DNA of 64,000 nt, from assembly GCA_047495785.1 (NCBI GenBank), contig JBLDXI010000017.1, positions 2,728,001 through 2,792,000 of the forward strand. The letters run 5' to 3'. A program made the position numbers and the translations under genes. Below the pieces are notes generated by a model, which worked only from the letters and a program-made list of their open reading frames with translations, was not told the DNA's origin and made no database searches. Shown piece after piece: positions 22,457 to 34,581 of the stretch (its first letter is position 1; every line of letters begins with the position of its first letter). This DNA comes from Lepidodermella squamata (taxonomy: Eukaryota; Gastrotricha).

Positions 22457-23102
22457 TCAAACTTCAATTTTAACTGATTTCCCGATCAGATATTTGCATT
22501 TCGGACAGCAGTGATAAGCGTCTTTGAAGTATTTGACAAAAAATGGGACGAGACAGCAGCCAAGCCTGAAAATATAATTATTTTTAAATTCTGTTCTCAG
22601 AGGATTTAGAGGGCCGTGTCCCGAATTAGGAAAATTCTGAACACATATTTATAAAAAGCAATTACCAGAGGCCAAAGACAATGCAGATTCCGAAGCACAG
22701 CCAAGCGAAGAACCCAACTTTATATCTGACATTGGTTGTAATATCTTCCCGACAATTAGGACATTGAACCTCTTTCGGTACTATTCCCAGGCCTTGCATT
22801 TGGCCTACAGTTTCTTGCGGGCTTGGCGGTGGCATTTGAATGGCAACAACGCCGCTTGACGATTCCATTTGAGCGGTGGGTGGTGGCGGGCAGGAGATAT
22901 TGGTCTGCGAGGCTGATGGCGCGGTCATAATTAGGGTCGGTAATTGCACAGAAAAAACCGAGTCGCGGTAGTAAGTTTCGCGTAGATCTTGTTGCCGAAT
23001 GACTAACTCGCCGCTACTTGGCGACACGACGACTACATCCGGATCGCTCACTGATGACATCATCTCCGCGGCTACGCTGCTAATTTCATAGTAATTTATC
23101 AA
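22457..23102 (-). CDS. LITAF-domain protein 4
   Basis: LITAF-family protein, up to 181 aa. Exons are 23102-22666 and 22565-22457. The N-terminus differs from most paralogues, being rich in Ser, Val and Asp before a proline segment (CPPPPTAQ, MPPPSPQE). The domain has VQCPNCREDITTNVRYKVG, FFAWLCFGICIVFGLW|LGCCLVP, and a zinc half-site YHCCPKCKYLIGKSVKIEV. The phase-2 intron in the Trp codon is conserved. The usual HxCPNC reads HCCPKC. Initiation could be at MINYYEISS or at the later MMSSVSDPD; the sequence does not decide. It is divergent from the globin gene, with about 670 bp between them. Confidence 0.85.
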
Positions 23103-23775
23103 AAATTAGCAGTGCCATCATATCTAGGCATCTTATGTTATTCAGGCGCTTGATGATGCCGTTTGGTCTTTTACACCACCGCCTATTTGCTTAGCTGTCC
23201 AATATACAAAAACCGACGCGAACTATATAGTCTTTTTATCACATCACCGTGGATGTTATTATACACATCAAATAACATTTGATCTTCCATATATAATAAA
23301 GACAACGTCGGATGCGCAGAATGTTAGGATCCTCCTTAATAAACATCATGTCAAGTGTGAGGGCCGCACCCATCAATCTCAGGCCTGAGTCATATGAGAG
23401 TCTTCAAATAAAGTGGCCTGCAAAACGAGATTCAAATGAATTCGAAGTTAACCGTACCTGATGCGCAGTATTTTCAGGTGCAAAAGCAAATAAAAACCTT
23501 TACCCCGCACTTGACTTAATTAGTCATCTAATATCGATGAAAATCTCGGCTCGGCATGCAAAAATATCGATGTATTGTTATCATATCATAAGCGAGCGCG
23601 ATTTTGAATTCTACTGCAGATCGAGGTGCATTGTTTGCCCGTGCCTTTTTTCATTAAAGGTGACACTTATAGCCTCTCGGCCGCTGTATTTACGATGCTG
23701 GTCGATACCGTGTTCCAAGGTTGACAGACCTGCCGCCAGGCAACTTCCTGCTTTATCTATTTTCCACGAATTTAT
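23103..23775. other. Divergent promoter region of LITAF 4 and globin
   Basis: About 670 bp between head-to-head genes. It may hide a first exon of the globin gene. No clear motif was recognised. Confidence 0.4.
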
Positions 23776-24520
23776 ATGTTGGCGAAACATTTTGAACATA
23801 TTGATATGCCTGTCGTCAGTTTTTATCGGCCGAACGGCTGGTGGTTAGCCAACGACTTTAACGCCTCAGAAACCAAGATTTTAAAAGTCAGTTTCACATC
23901 AATTCGAAGCCGCTCGGAGAATATATCAAACGCAGCTTATGAGAGGTACGAGAATTTGCTCGATCTGACGTATCATTCAATAAATTTGTCTTAGGCTCCA
24001 AGCTGAGCATCCCGAATCCTTCCAGCTTTTCATGAAAAAGAGTGCAACGCCGTCAAACAATATTAAGGGGGATTCATCTAACAGTCAAGGATGGGAAACC
24101 CGCGAACACGGTTTGCGAATTTTGTCGATAATAGAACGCAGCCTTAACCGCCTCGATCGGCATGAAGATTTTGCCAACTTGATAAGCGAAATGGCGGCAC
24201 GGCATTTGAGTTACGGCGCGACTCCGCTTCATATGCTAGCCCTGGCCGGCTGCTTTCGAACATCTTTGATAAACGAAGCTGAAACCTATCTTGTGATGAC
24301 GAATAATTCTGAGCTGAGTGAACTACTGGCAAAATCCGGCTTGGCTTTATCCGAAATTTGGACGAAATTCTTTAAAGCCTTCTCACTTGCAGTTGTCGCA
24401 GAAATGTTATCACTCGACAAATTTATCACGCCAATACCTAAAGAGGGTGAAAAAATACCTGAGGCACCAGTGAAAAAGCGCATCTGGAATTTACTTGTCA
24501 AACCGCTGAAAAAGCCATAA
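23776..24520 (+). CDS. Globin-fold heme protein
   Basis: Single-domain globin. Exons are 23776-23945 and 23995-24520 (49-bp intron), giving 231 aa, or 221 if translation starts at the Met at 23806. Helix A/B region: SETKILKVSFTSIRSRSENI. Splicing creates AYERLQAEHPESFQLFM, the expected B-C-D segment. The distal-position His is in REHGLRILSIIERSLNRLD and the proximal F8 His in MAARHLSYGA. The G/H helices contain FRTSLINEAETY and EIWTKFFKAFSLAVVAEML with the conserved Trp. The C-terminus is a basic tail (KKRIWNLLVKPLKKP). The first residues include GWWLANDF, not part of a standard globin. The layout resembles the diverse neuronal globins of nematodes, whose roles are oxygen sensing or redox signalling. 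An additional 5' exon cannot be excluded. Confidence 0.8.
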
Positions 24521-24610
24521 ATAATTTTTCCGAATGCAATGAGGAATAAATAATTTAAATGTCATGCCGAGAATCGAAGTAAACAAAGATTTGAATTTAC
24601 ACTGAACCCT

Positions 24611-25449
24611 TCACATGTTGAAGTAGGTTTTTAGTCGAAGCCGGTCGAAAGTTCCGATGGATTTTTCGCAAATAGGGCAAACGTGTTCAACGTCATGACA
24701 GCTGTCGACTCTGGAAAATTAAAATGTTTACTACCATTTGTATTAAGGGGGTGGTTTGACCATACAGGCAGGGAATCCAGCTGCAAAGGCAACAGCAACT
24801 AAGGCAAAGCAAGCCAACGCTTATCCATAGACAGTTCCCGCGTTGTTGAGACGTAGCTGTAACGATTTCATGACCGCAGCTCGGACATGTGAATAACTTG
24901 AAATTGAAATTCAAGTAAATTTTGCTTCAATTTTGAGCTCTCTTACCGTGGATTGGGGTCCTAGGTTGATCCTAGGAGCTTTTCTGACTCCTTTATAGAG
25001 GCCTATAACAGCAATAAAAACATTCCATTCGATTTGATTAATTGACTGAATCCTAATCGAAGTAAACTAAGGAGCGAAGACCCTTTTTCGATAATTTTTT
25101 CTTCGGAAATTAATTAATTACGAAGGATAATTTGATCACCTGAATTTGAAGTTGGAACCTGTTGAGCCGATACGACCTTTTCCTGCCGAGCAGCGTCAAC
25201 GTGGTAGGTATTGCCGTTAGAGGTTTTCGCTGTTGAAGTTATAACCGAATATTCAGCGGCGGTAGCTAACGCCGATGATTCCGGTTGAACCTGGATGACG
25301 GAAAAGTTCGAACCCCCGGGCGAATAACAATAAGTTTTCCCCTGAAATTCGAAGTACTGCTCGTCGATCGGCTGAAGCTGCGGTTGCTGCGGTTGCTGCT
25401 GATATTGTTGTTGTCGCTGAAGGTAATGATAATGTTGTTGTTGGCTCAT
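24611..25449 (-). CDS. LITAF-domain protein 5 (divergent)
   Basis: LITAF-family protein, 198 aa, in four exons: 25449-25140, 25002-24947, 24896-24766 and 24710-24611. The N-terminus is strongly Gln-rich (QRQQQYQQQPQQPQLQP) and lacks a PPxY motif. The zinc-site halves are TCPSCGHEIVT and VEHVCPICEKSIGTFDR. The membrane segment is cysteine-rich (LLCLSCCCLCSWIPCLVDSC), replacing the usual GCCLIPFC with SWIPCL. The last donor CT|GTATGG is the one that restores WIPCLVDSCHD. A separate 56-bp exon between the N-terminal region and the domain has no equivalent in most paralogues. It shares the SWIPC/AWIPC variant with the next two genes, so these three form a subgroup. Confidence 0.85.
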
Positions 25450-26392
25450 CGCTGAAATAAAAGCCCTAGTTACACATTATTTTTACAGCTAAAAATGCCG
25501 AAAAATTGTATCGCTATGGTAGAGTTAGATGAATTAATTTGAGATAACGTATAGTTTGAATCTATTCGACCTGACAAACACTTGAAAATATGCTGAAAAA
25601 CATGTAAAGCTCCCAAGAGGGGTTTGTTTTTCACCCGCATAAGTAATGATGGAAAATGAGATAACAGGTTCAACATCATAAAACCGAAAAAAAGCAGCTC
25701 ATAAATGTACGCGAAAAGAAAAAGTCAATTTGGCTCTAAAACACAGGTTTGGCCAGCAGCAGAGAGTTGGCCAGCAGACGGCGACAAGCTACTCAGGAGT
25801 GTTAGAATCGCAGGAATAACATCGTTATTATTGTTTAGAAAGTAAAACGCTTAGATTTGCGTTTTTACGGCCCCGCTAAAACGAGACGGCGAATTATACT
25901 TGCCTACTACTATAAGTATGCTGCGCGCAGAAATGGTACAGCGCGCGCGAGTTTAATGTGTCGCGCGTTTAGTGCCAAGAAGTGCTGCAACGACCTCCAG
26001 GGCATGTAGATACAATCTAGATACCCGCGCGTTGTTTTGTTTTATTTAACCTGTAACAAAAACAGGGCACCGCTTTTTCATCTCTCTGGCGATAAATAAT
26101 AATAAGCACGAGAGAGTAATTTGCCAAGTCACGGATCATTTATGGAGCTTAACGTCCACTCAAATACTGAAACGCTAACTAAAAAATAAAGAAATGACGC
26201 TAGGTATTTTCGTTGCAAGATTTTATTTTTTACAATGCATTGGCACATTATCAAAGCAGACAGTATATTGCAAATCTAAAAGCGAGCTTTGTTAACTTAG
26301 ATTCCAGCCCATGCCAAGAATAGCTTGATTTTTAGTTTTCGATGAAACTTTGATATAATTAGAGTCATATAAAGCAGTCGGTCATCAGGAAT
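25450..26392. other. Intergenic region
   Basis: About 940 bp between LITAF 5 and LITAF 6, AT-rich with GCGCGC clusters near 25920-25990. No gene or RNA was recognised. Confidence 0.45.
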
Positions 26393-27102
26393 TTACAGTC
26401 GAGTTTTCTTGCCAATTACGTGTCTGCAGGTTGGGCAACTGTGGCAAAAAAATTAAAATTAAATTTTTTTTCTTAAAATTCAATAGTTTTACCTGTGGAC
26501 AACATCTCTCGTTGAATTTACGCTAAAAAAATCAGTAGAATTTTTAGCACATTTTAAGAGAGGTTGCTGAAATTTTCTTACCAGCACGGGATCCAAGCGC
26601 ACAAAAGAAGGCCGAATAAAGTCATTAGCGCGCAGATCAGCCAAGCCAACCCGCCGACTTCATAGCTGATATTTGTGATCACATTTTCTATATAATTCGA
26701 AAATTTTAAAATTGTGAAAAAACTGGAATCAGGCTTGAATACGTTTGCAGTGCGGGCACTGGATATTCAAAGGAACTAAAAAAGGATTCAAAAGTGATAT
26801 TGGTTTAGGATGATAATTTCAATCGAACCTTCGCCGAACTGCACAGGTGTGATTATTACGGTTGTTTGTTCTGTCGAAAGATACACATCGTGTTCGATAG
26901 AAATTATTCAACTGATTAATGTCTTACGAGGCTGCTGAATGATGACCTGCTGGGGTGGTTGAACCGGGTATTGAGGAGCTGGTTGGTACGCTGGGTAGGC
27001 TTGCTGCTCCGGCGCCATGGGATAAACTGGTTTTGACGATTCGACATAAGCTGGCGGAGGTTGGGCATAATACGCCGGATTGACGGCTGGTTGTTGAGCC
27101 AT
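26393..27102 (-). CDS. LITAF-domain protein 6 (six exons, three of them tiny)
   Basis: LITAF-family protein, 143 aa, broken into six exons: 27102-26928, 26870-26829 (42 bp), 26775-26743 (33 bp), 26687-26582, 26522-26493 (30 bp) and 26438-26393. The N-terminus is Pro/Tyr/Gln-rich (AYYAQPPPAYVESSKPVYP, containing PPAY). After splicing the domain reads IQCPHCKQNVITNISYEVGG, a hydrophobic stretch ending LLCAWIPCCVN, then VVHSCPTCRHVIGKKTRL. The zinc half-sites each straddle exon joins. All six junctions keep frame and have GT-AG ends. The AWIPC variant groups it with LITAF 5 and 7. TTTTAG lies shortly before the ATG and could be a trans-splice acceptor. Confidence 0.82.
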
Positions 27103-27852
27103 TTCTCAGAAAATAAACTAAAAGGCGGAAAAATCAAAGGAAAATATCCTTATAAAACTGTTTCAATAAATCATCAACAAAGTCCAGTTATTCATCGCTG
27201 AAATTTCTTGAAACGAGTATATGTATCACTGCATGGAATGCATGAAGGAAACTACGCTACATGTTCATTATAATCATGTGAGCACTCTCTACCACTGTTA
27301 TACCTTCTTTCATACTTTTTTCTTAGCATCAAGGCCGTGTGTAGCACCACGTATAAGGTAAGCGCAGGCTGAATCAGCATATCTATGCTTGGTCGGCGGC
27401 CGTGCAAGCATAATATATCATCAAGCATATACTGCTCACATATACGTCTTACATGAATTGTTATGCCCGGCACAATTTTTTTCCTAATACATCGGGGGCA
27501 CAAGGCGAAAAAAACGGTATCGGGCAAATGTAATAATAGAAGAAAGCTGCGAGACGCGCACATTCTCCCGCCAATTTTGGAACTGCGAAATACACGCGCT
27601 GCCGGTTGTAGTTTGCGGCGCGCCAAGTGCGGCAATATTTCATACGAAAATTGCCCCGTGAGACATTTCTGCCACTGTCTGTCTTTTTTAGCCAATATAT
27701 TGCTTCATTCATTGGGTCTGTTTTTCGTCGGAAAAATTTAACCGAATCTCAGATGTAACTCAGGAATTTTATTTCAGGTAAATTCAAGCATTAATTAGCA
27801 GTAAATATACTGAGATTTATTGGAAAACGAAGTCAGAAAATAATTATTATCG
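27103..27852. other. Intergenic region
   Basis: About 750 bp. Several overlapping open frames occur here on both strands (27250-27740), but none has a domain or codon pattern that I can support. No element was recognised. Confidence 0.4.
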
Positions 27853-28474
27853 TTAAATTCGCTTATGAAGTCCTAGTAAACGTTTGCAATTCGGGCACTT
27901 GTGAGCGACGTCTTTGGCTCCCTTCACGCTGAAAAACAACGGAAATTCGTGTCAGTCTCGGGTTATTTGGTAACATATTCTTACCAGCAGGGTATCCAGC
28001 TGAACAGGATGCAGCCGAATATAACAAGTAACGCGAAAATCAGCCAAGTCAGACCGCCAATTCGGTAATCGATGCTTGTAGTAATTTGGGCGTAGCAAAA
28101 TGGACAGGTCATCAACTGAGGATCTGAAATAGAACAGCATCAAATTTTTAATTTCGGAAAACGGCACCCGAAGTAATTACGAGGTCCAAACTGAGGTGAA
28201 GTCACAACGACCGCATTAACTGTCTGAGCTGAAACAACGATAAAACAATGATAGTGATTTTTCAGTTATATTTTGAATTACGTTGGGATTGAAGTACGAC
28301 TATTTGCGCAGATTCGACTGGTCTCTGAGCTGGTTGGTACGACTGAACAGTAGGTTGGCCGCCCTGGTACGGTCCGTATGGGGGTGGTGGGGGTGCCCCA
28401 GGCGCCGATGGGTAAATCGGCTTTTGTTCACCCGATTGGTTGTAGTAGCTGACGTTGGCGGCGGGTTGCTGCAT
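27853..28474 (-). CDS. LITAF-domain protein 7
   Basis: LITAF-family protein, 151 aa. Exons are 28474-28282, 28228-28181 (48 bp), 28123-27985 and 27928-27853. The N-terminus contains both motifs known to recruit trafficking machinery in vertebrate LITAF: PSAP (YPSAPGAPPP, TSG101-type) and PPPYGPY (NEDD4-type). The domain has LMTCPFCYAQITTSIDYRIGG, then LVIFGCILFSWIPCCVKG, then VAHKCPNCKRLLGLHKRI. The 48-bp exon encodes the short linker, as the 42-bp exon does in LITAF 6. The shared exon plan and the SWIPC variant indicate recent common descent with LITAF 6. The four junctions are in frame. Confidence 0.85.
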
Positions 28475-28777
28475 TTTCTACTCGATTATACGAAAAGTGA
28501 GCCCTTTCAGGCCGATGAGACCCACCCAAGAATTGCGGTTGCCAACGGCATACATTCCGCGGCGATGATTGGGTGAAAGGAGCGTCTTCAAAAGAACTGT
28601 AAAAAATCGGATCGTTTTGAATTTGTTTGAATGACATCGGCAACTTGAATAGGTTACGCCCTACTTTCAAATGAATCAGACCAATGACCAAATCACGTTT
28701 TTTACTGAGCATTTTTCTCCATCAAAAACAACAATAAATATTGGAATAAATTATTATTACTATTTATAGGCAATGAA
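28475..28777. other. Spacer between LITAF 7 and the RLE-domain gene
   Basis: About 300 bp between two minus-strand genes. No feature was recognised. Confidence 0.4.
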
Positions 28778-30054
28778 TCAGTGATGGCGAAGGTAATAAG
28801 TTGGATTTTTGTTGAAAAGATGCGCATTCAACATTTTCGCACTGTATTTGATGATCGAGAAAGCGATTTGTGAGATGAGCATCTCAGGCTGTGGCAAGCG
28901 GTGGCGAACAACGAAGCGGACAAACGTGTCCGGAATAGCGCCCTGCGCACCAAAAAACAGGCCCTGAACTTCGATATCTTGCAAGTTGAAGCCGCGAAAT
29001 TTGTTGAGCAGATGAGGCACGCACGGCTCGTAGATTCGCTTTTTCTCCGCGTCAACGTGACCAGCTTGAAGCCGCAGTAAAACCGGACTTGAAGCACTAG
29101 CTTCGAAACGGATGGTAGGGTCCAGAAGAAGACCGGTCTTGGTTTTCGTATCAATTATTAATATATCAAGCCGGCGGTTCGCTCCGTCGACAGCACGAGT
29201 ATTCAACTCCTCGTATACTGAAAAAATAATGGGTAAAAATTTGGGACATATAGAGGCGTTTATATACCTTTAAATCCACCTTTGCGACGAAAGGCATCTG
29301 CGATAAGGGATCTAACCCGATGATGTCTGTTGTTACGCAGAACAGCTCCGTACGGGCAAGATCCTAGAATATGGCTCAACGTCTCGCTTTCGCAGTGACA
29401 GTGGCGACATTTTCGAATAGGTTCTACGTCATCTTCGCGATATTCCTGTCGATGTAAATCACTGCCGGAACCAGCTAATGAGCCATCATCAACTGGTTTC
29501 AATTCGCTAGTTAGGCCTATGATGGACATCGTGCTGACAGACGCGACATTTGCCAACATTTCACGCGCCATTGACCACTCAAATAATGAAAGCCCTTGCA
29601 ATGGAGATTCGCGCTTCGATTCCGAATGCGACATTTTCGCATTTTGATCGTAAAATACGTAGTCGTAATCGTGGCCTTGAAACTGCGGCTTCATATTGAT
29701 GATTCGCCGGTGTTGTTCCTTATTTTTCAAACTTTGCCGGTAAATTCCGCAACGTTGATCGCCACACCACCAGTAATAAGGTGGATCGCGGCGTTTCGGG
29801 TAAAAATATTGACTCGGCTGACGTGGTTGTTTTTGATTGCTCGCATGCCAAGTAAATTTTGTATTATTCTTGCGTTGCTCGCCTAAATTCGGCAAGCCAA
29901 CGTCGATTCGCAACCGGTAAGGTGGAGATTGGGAACGCTTGTTCCTTTTGTCGACTCTTTTTGAGTTCCAACTCAGCGAGGAAGAGGTAGAAATGAAAGA
30001 CCTGAGTTCTAAATTCAATAAATTATTGCCTACACCGGCTAGTTTGAAAGCCAT
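28778..30054 (-). CDS. Protein with C-terminal R2-type restriction-like endonuclease (RLE) domain
   Basis: Two exons, 30054-29268 and 29217-28778, give 408 aa. The C-terminal half matches the end of R2-clade non-LTR retrotransposon polyproteins: a CCHC knuckle (CRHCHCESETLSHILGSCP) with RNNRHHRV, then after the splice the RLE core DGANRRLDILIIDTKTKTG and LLLDPTIRFE, and IYEPCVPHLLNKF plus GLFFGAQGAIPDTFVRF. No reverse transcriptase is present. The first 240 residues are unlike a retroelement: a Ser/basic, mitochondrial-presequence-like start (MAFKLAGVGNNLLNLELRSF), then a Tyr/Trp-rich segment (DPPYYWWCGDQRCGIYRQ). The intron interrupts the coding sequence between knuckle and nuclease with clean GT-AG ends (TTTTTTCAG), and frame is intact over both exons. 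TTTTTCAG also occurs 18 bp before the ATG. This could be a domesticated nuclease gene or a host exon joined to a 5'-truncated element. Confidence 0.7.
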
Positions 30055-30810
30055 TGAGGATCCTATATAACTGAAAAACGATACAAAATTATAACCAGGC
30101 AAATATTAAGGAGGATTGGTTAAAAGCAGTCAAATTTTGAATTAAAACTAGTGAAAAATCGGTGCATATTACGAGGTAAAATTCGCATTATAGCTCGTAG
30201 CTCGTACTGACCAATGCTTTGGCTACACAATGAAAACAGAAGGATGCTTGCAGCTGTAATACAATGCATGTTCAGCCAATACTACGTGGTATTTCTATAT
30301 GAGAATTTGGCTGCATTGCGCTATAGTATTCGCCTAATACATTTTGGCCGTGGCCAAGATGTATTATAACACTGCGGCGGAGTAGAATCGTTATTATTAA
30401 GGGTATTTAAATATTACATCATAAGATACTCGAATGGAGCGGCGCTAGTCCAGGTGTTTGACCGGCCGGCTCAGCGTGATGTGCGAAAGCGCGCGCATTA
30501 TTAACACGCAAAGCTATAGCTGGACCACAATAGCCACAATCGCGCACATTCGGCATATGGAGTGTATAATATACTTATAGAAAATATTATTTATAATATG
30601 GAAAAGGCACTCCCACCCCAGTGCTTCGAAATCATGTTGACACGCCGATGACAGCTGAGATGTTCCCTATATTCCCATAAACGCAACCGAAATGAGCGAA
30701 AAATTATTTTTATTTTTAATGGCACAATCAAACAATTCTGAACACACCGATGAGCGAAGAACAGAATGCAACAAAATCACTATAAGCGTCATCAAGTTAT
30801 TTCTCGATTT
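30055..30810. other. Intergenic region
   Basis: About 755 bp, AT-rich, separating two minus-strand genes. It holds short inverted stretches rich in TATA and GCGC but no gene I can support. Confidence 0.45.
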
Positions 30811-31576
30811 TCATCCCCACTTGCCATTGGCATAGATCACAAATAGAACCAGCAAACCGAAGAAAATAAGACTAACAATAACTGCCGTGATGAGGTAGTA
30901 GCACTGGCGGGCTTTAATCAATTTACGGCGGTCTTCAATAGCCACGTTTTTGATCGCCATCGAGCTGATGTGCATCGAACCGTCCTTGCGCAGAACCATC
31001 ACGTCCGGGCCGCGCAGGCCTTGCTTTGTTGGCGAGTTGTTGTCAACAAGAGGAGCAGTCATCGAATAGTCGCCGATAGCGCTGATGTCGCTTAATCGCG
31101 AAACATCGGCAGGGTGAGTAGACGGGTGCGAATAAACGCCGCCGTTGTTCTGATGTTGGCGCTGATGAGCAGAGTCCATTCGTTTCAGACTCGAAGATGC
31201 GTAAATCGTCGGGTAAAGCTGCTGCATCAGTATCGCATTGTCTGTAAAAAAATATTTAAAAAAATGTCAAACAACAAATTTATGGACCTCTAATCTGTTT
31301 CCGCGGCATCGTATGGAATTTCCTGTCCGTATCGGGTGTCTCCATCCCTGGCGGGGGCGGGGCATGGGGTGGGAAGCCTTCGGTGACGATCGGCTGGCGA
31401 CGGCTAGTTCGAGGCAGGGTTCGGAATGTCGAATTGAAGCTATCCATCAGCGTCATGGCTGTTTCATTAGCGCTCGTATCAGAGGACATGTGCTGCTGGT
31501 ACTGCGACCAGACACGGCCACCAGACACCGGTGTTGAGGTATTCGGATAAATAACAACATAATACGGATCAGCCAT
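30811..31576 (-). CDS. Unknown single-pass membrane protein
   Basis: I do not recognise this protein. Exons are 31576-31288 and 31241-30811 (46-bp intron), giving 239 aa. There is one hydrophobic helix near the C-terminus (YYLITAVIVSLIFFGLLVLF) followed by a short IYANGKWG tail. The preceding 190 residues are polar, rich in Ser, Thr, Pro and His, with PHAPPPPGMETP and a segment KNVAIEDRRKLIKARQC just before the helix. No signal peptide is visible, so a tail-anchored or type II orientation with the long polar part in the cytoplasm is likely. The start MADPYYVVIYP was preferred over an upstream in-frame Met because the extension is hydrophobic and atypical. It lies within the LITAF cluster but has no zinc motif. 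Confidence 0.65.
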
Positions 31577-31962
31577 TTCGTTAAAGCTTCTTCCCGCAGC
31601 TAAACTGAATTTTATTAGGGTAGAAAGCAAAATAAAAAGGAGGATAAACAGGTAATTTAGTGCACGTGGTTTGGTAATAGTGAGCGTACCTACACTTGCT
31701 ATAATAAATTGTAGGCCGACCTATAAGTCAGTAATAATTCTGCAATAAAATCGCTTATGATGCCGCCATTAAGAAAAGTGGCTTAAGGCTTGTTGAACGG
31801 CCTCAAGCAAACGCTACCATGTGCCGAGAAAAAAATTCCCCACACGCGTTTCAATCAGCGACGAAGATGAGTGAAAAAAAATTACGCTTGATTAATATCA
31901 ATCGAATAGAATTTTTATTATTTTTTTCTGTTGCATTCTATTAAGCTGATTTCCTTCTGAAG
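31577..31962. other. Intergenic spacer
   Basis: About 390 bp, AT-rich. Nothing recognised. Confidence 0.5.
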
Positions 31963-32444
31963 TTAAATTTCTCCAGCTAATGATTCTTTCGACGAAGCTT
32001 TTCCAAATCGCGGCCCGCACGTTTTCGTCAAATCGATAACTTTGTAACGTCCCATACAAACGCCACTAAAATTAAAGAAAAATTGTAAAAAGTTGAATAA
32101 TTATTGATTCGCTCTTACCAGTTAGGGCATCGGTGGTATGTATCAGTAAGGTGAGTGAAGTTACAGAAAGGCAACCACAGTAGAGGCCAACAGCCGCATG
32201 TGAAGAGGCCCATGAAGGTGAGAAACGAAGCGAACCCGGGTTCATGATCAAGCGTTGTCATTGACGCGACTCGTTTACAGTTCTGACAAACGATATCAAC
32301 GGCTGGTTCGCGGCCGAAAGTGACGCCTGGCGGAACTTCAGTCTGCACATCGCCAGGATCTGCAGCCGGTTCGGCGGCGGGCTGTTCAGTTGTAGGATTG
32401 CCAACGTCAGGCTGCGCCTGCTCTTGCGCGGGATCCTCTCCCAT
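31963..32444 (-). CDS. LITAF-domain protein 8 (divergent, acidic N-terminus)
   Basis: Diverged LITAF-family protein, 142 aa. Exons are 32444-32119 and 32065-31963. The N-terminus is acidic and Ala/Gln/Glu/Pro-rich (MGEDPAQEQAQPDVGNP) with no PPxY. The first zinc half-site is DIVCQNCKRVASMTTLD, the hydrophobic part is SFLTFMGLFTCGCWPLLWLPFC, and the second half-site YHRCPNCGVCMGRYK is rebuilt by the splice within the last Cys codon of the CPNC motif. The intron is therefore not at the GCW position but about 25 residues later. A 20-residue tail beyond the zinc site (TKTCGPRFGKASSKESLAGEI) is not seen in the other members. The final exon is again 103 bp, here by chance because its content differs. 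Confidence 0.78.
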
Positions 32445-33984
32445 GAGTTATTGCATGGTTATAAATAATGATGAATAAAATAATTATTTTAATTAAATCT
32501 AATGCCGGGACAAAAATTCAGGTGAGTGTTTGTTGAAATTTTATAGAAATTACAAGCTCTTAGCGGATGACTATTGCTTACATAAAATAAAAACCGCCGC
32601 GGCGTCGCAATAAAAATTACGAAAGAAGCCAGGTAGCAGAGATAAAGCAAGATTTTAATGTTAATATCACTGTTGAGAGTGTAATGGTTCTGGGAAAGGA
32701 ACACAAAACAGAAGCCGCCATTGAAATCTTGGCTACCGCTAAGGGAAAATTGTCGCTGTATTGTTGCTCTCTGCCTCGAAAAAGCAAACAGCTACATCAT
32801 TGTGTTGTCTTGTGTTTAAAAATTTTCCTACTCTCGAGAAATAATTTCTTTGTTACATGGCGTTTGGTAATGAAGTTGTAAGCAGACCATCTACAACAAC
32901 AGGTAGGTTTATTCGCAAGTTACCTCAATAAGATGGCGATAACGCGCGGATATAGCACACGGCGGCAGGTCGCGCCTTAACACGGCGGCGCTTTCTTGTT
33001 TTCTTGTAATGGACTAGAAGCGTCAAATACACTAAGTAATGATGTGATGCCAAAAGTCGCGCGCAAAACAGGCCCGTCTACAGGTAGGTAGAGGTATATA
33101 AGCCTAAGTAATAGTAATAATAGCCTATTTCTAGGCATATACCTACATTGAGCGCCGCATGTGCTGCTATGTGGAAAATATTTTTCCATATTTTCCAGCA
33201 TATTGCACTATTCTGCGGCTTTCGCATCATCAACGCCGTCAACAATATTTTCGCATCGTTCCTGTCACTCATCTATTCGTTCGTTTGTTTTTGCCGTACT
33301 GGCAATACGCGCGCCGGCCGGTGATATTTGAGGAGAAAGTGACGGCGATACAAAGGTGCGTGGAATGTATGCCATTTTACTGAGCGCGTCACCCGCGCGA
33401 TGAGAAAAAGAACGCGCGCGCCCGCGCTCATCGTCTTTTCGCCCTTAAAGAGCTTGTAAATACGGCGATTATACCAAGGACGACACTATTGACGGAATTT
33501 TTGTGAGATAGCATTACAAAGACTTGGCAGATGATGCCATGAACCAATGACTGCTGTCAGAGGCGACTGCGGATGATGAGTGGCGAATCTGGTGATATTA
33601 TAAGCCTATCAGCAGGAATTATCATAGATCCACATCAGTTAAGGCAGGCTTCGAGGCACCTTTTTTCCGCTAAGTGGGACTTGCGAGGGAGGAATGATAA
33701 AACTATATTTTTCTATAGCATAGGTGTACTTTATAGCAATATGGATGCATTGAGTTGTTTACGCTACCTGCGCTCCTAAAATAAAATAGACAGGAGGCAA
33801 TAAACAAGCTGCGATGACTCGACTAATTTCCACTATAATAATAACAGCTCGGGGCCACACCTAATAGGACATGTGTTGAAAAATTCAATAAGTAGTAATT
33901 AATTAACATCCCCGCTGGAAACTCGCAGGAAATCGATAAAATTCATTTATTTATTCGATCAGCTTTTATATTGAATAATCATTA
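32445..33984. other. Intergenic region
   Basis: About 1.5 kb between two minus-strand LITAF genes. The GC-richer patch 33300-33440 contains runs of GCGCGC. No frame with a recognisable domain. Confidence 0.45.

Positions 33985-34581
<597 letters not shown>

Noticed and set aside
27252-27741. Overlapping open frames on both strands
   Set aside because: Open on both strands with no motif, no splice continuity and no start context. Treated as chance frames in intergenic DNA.
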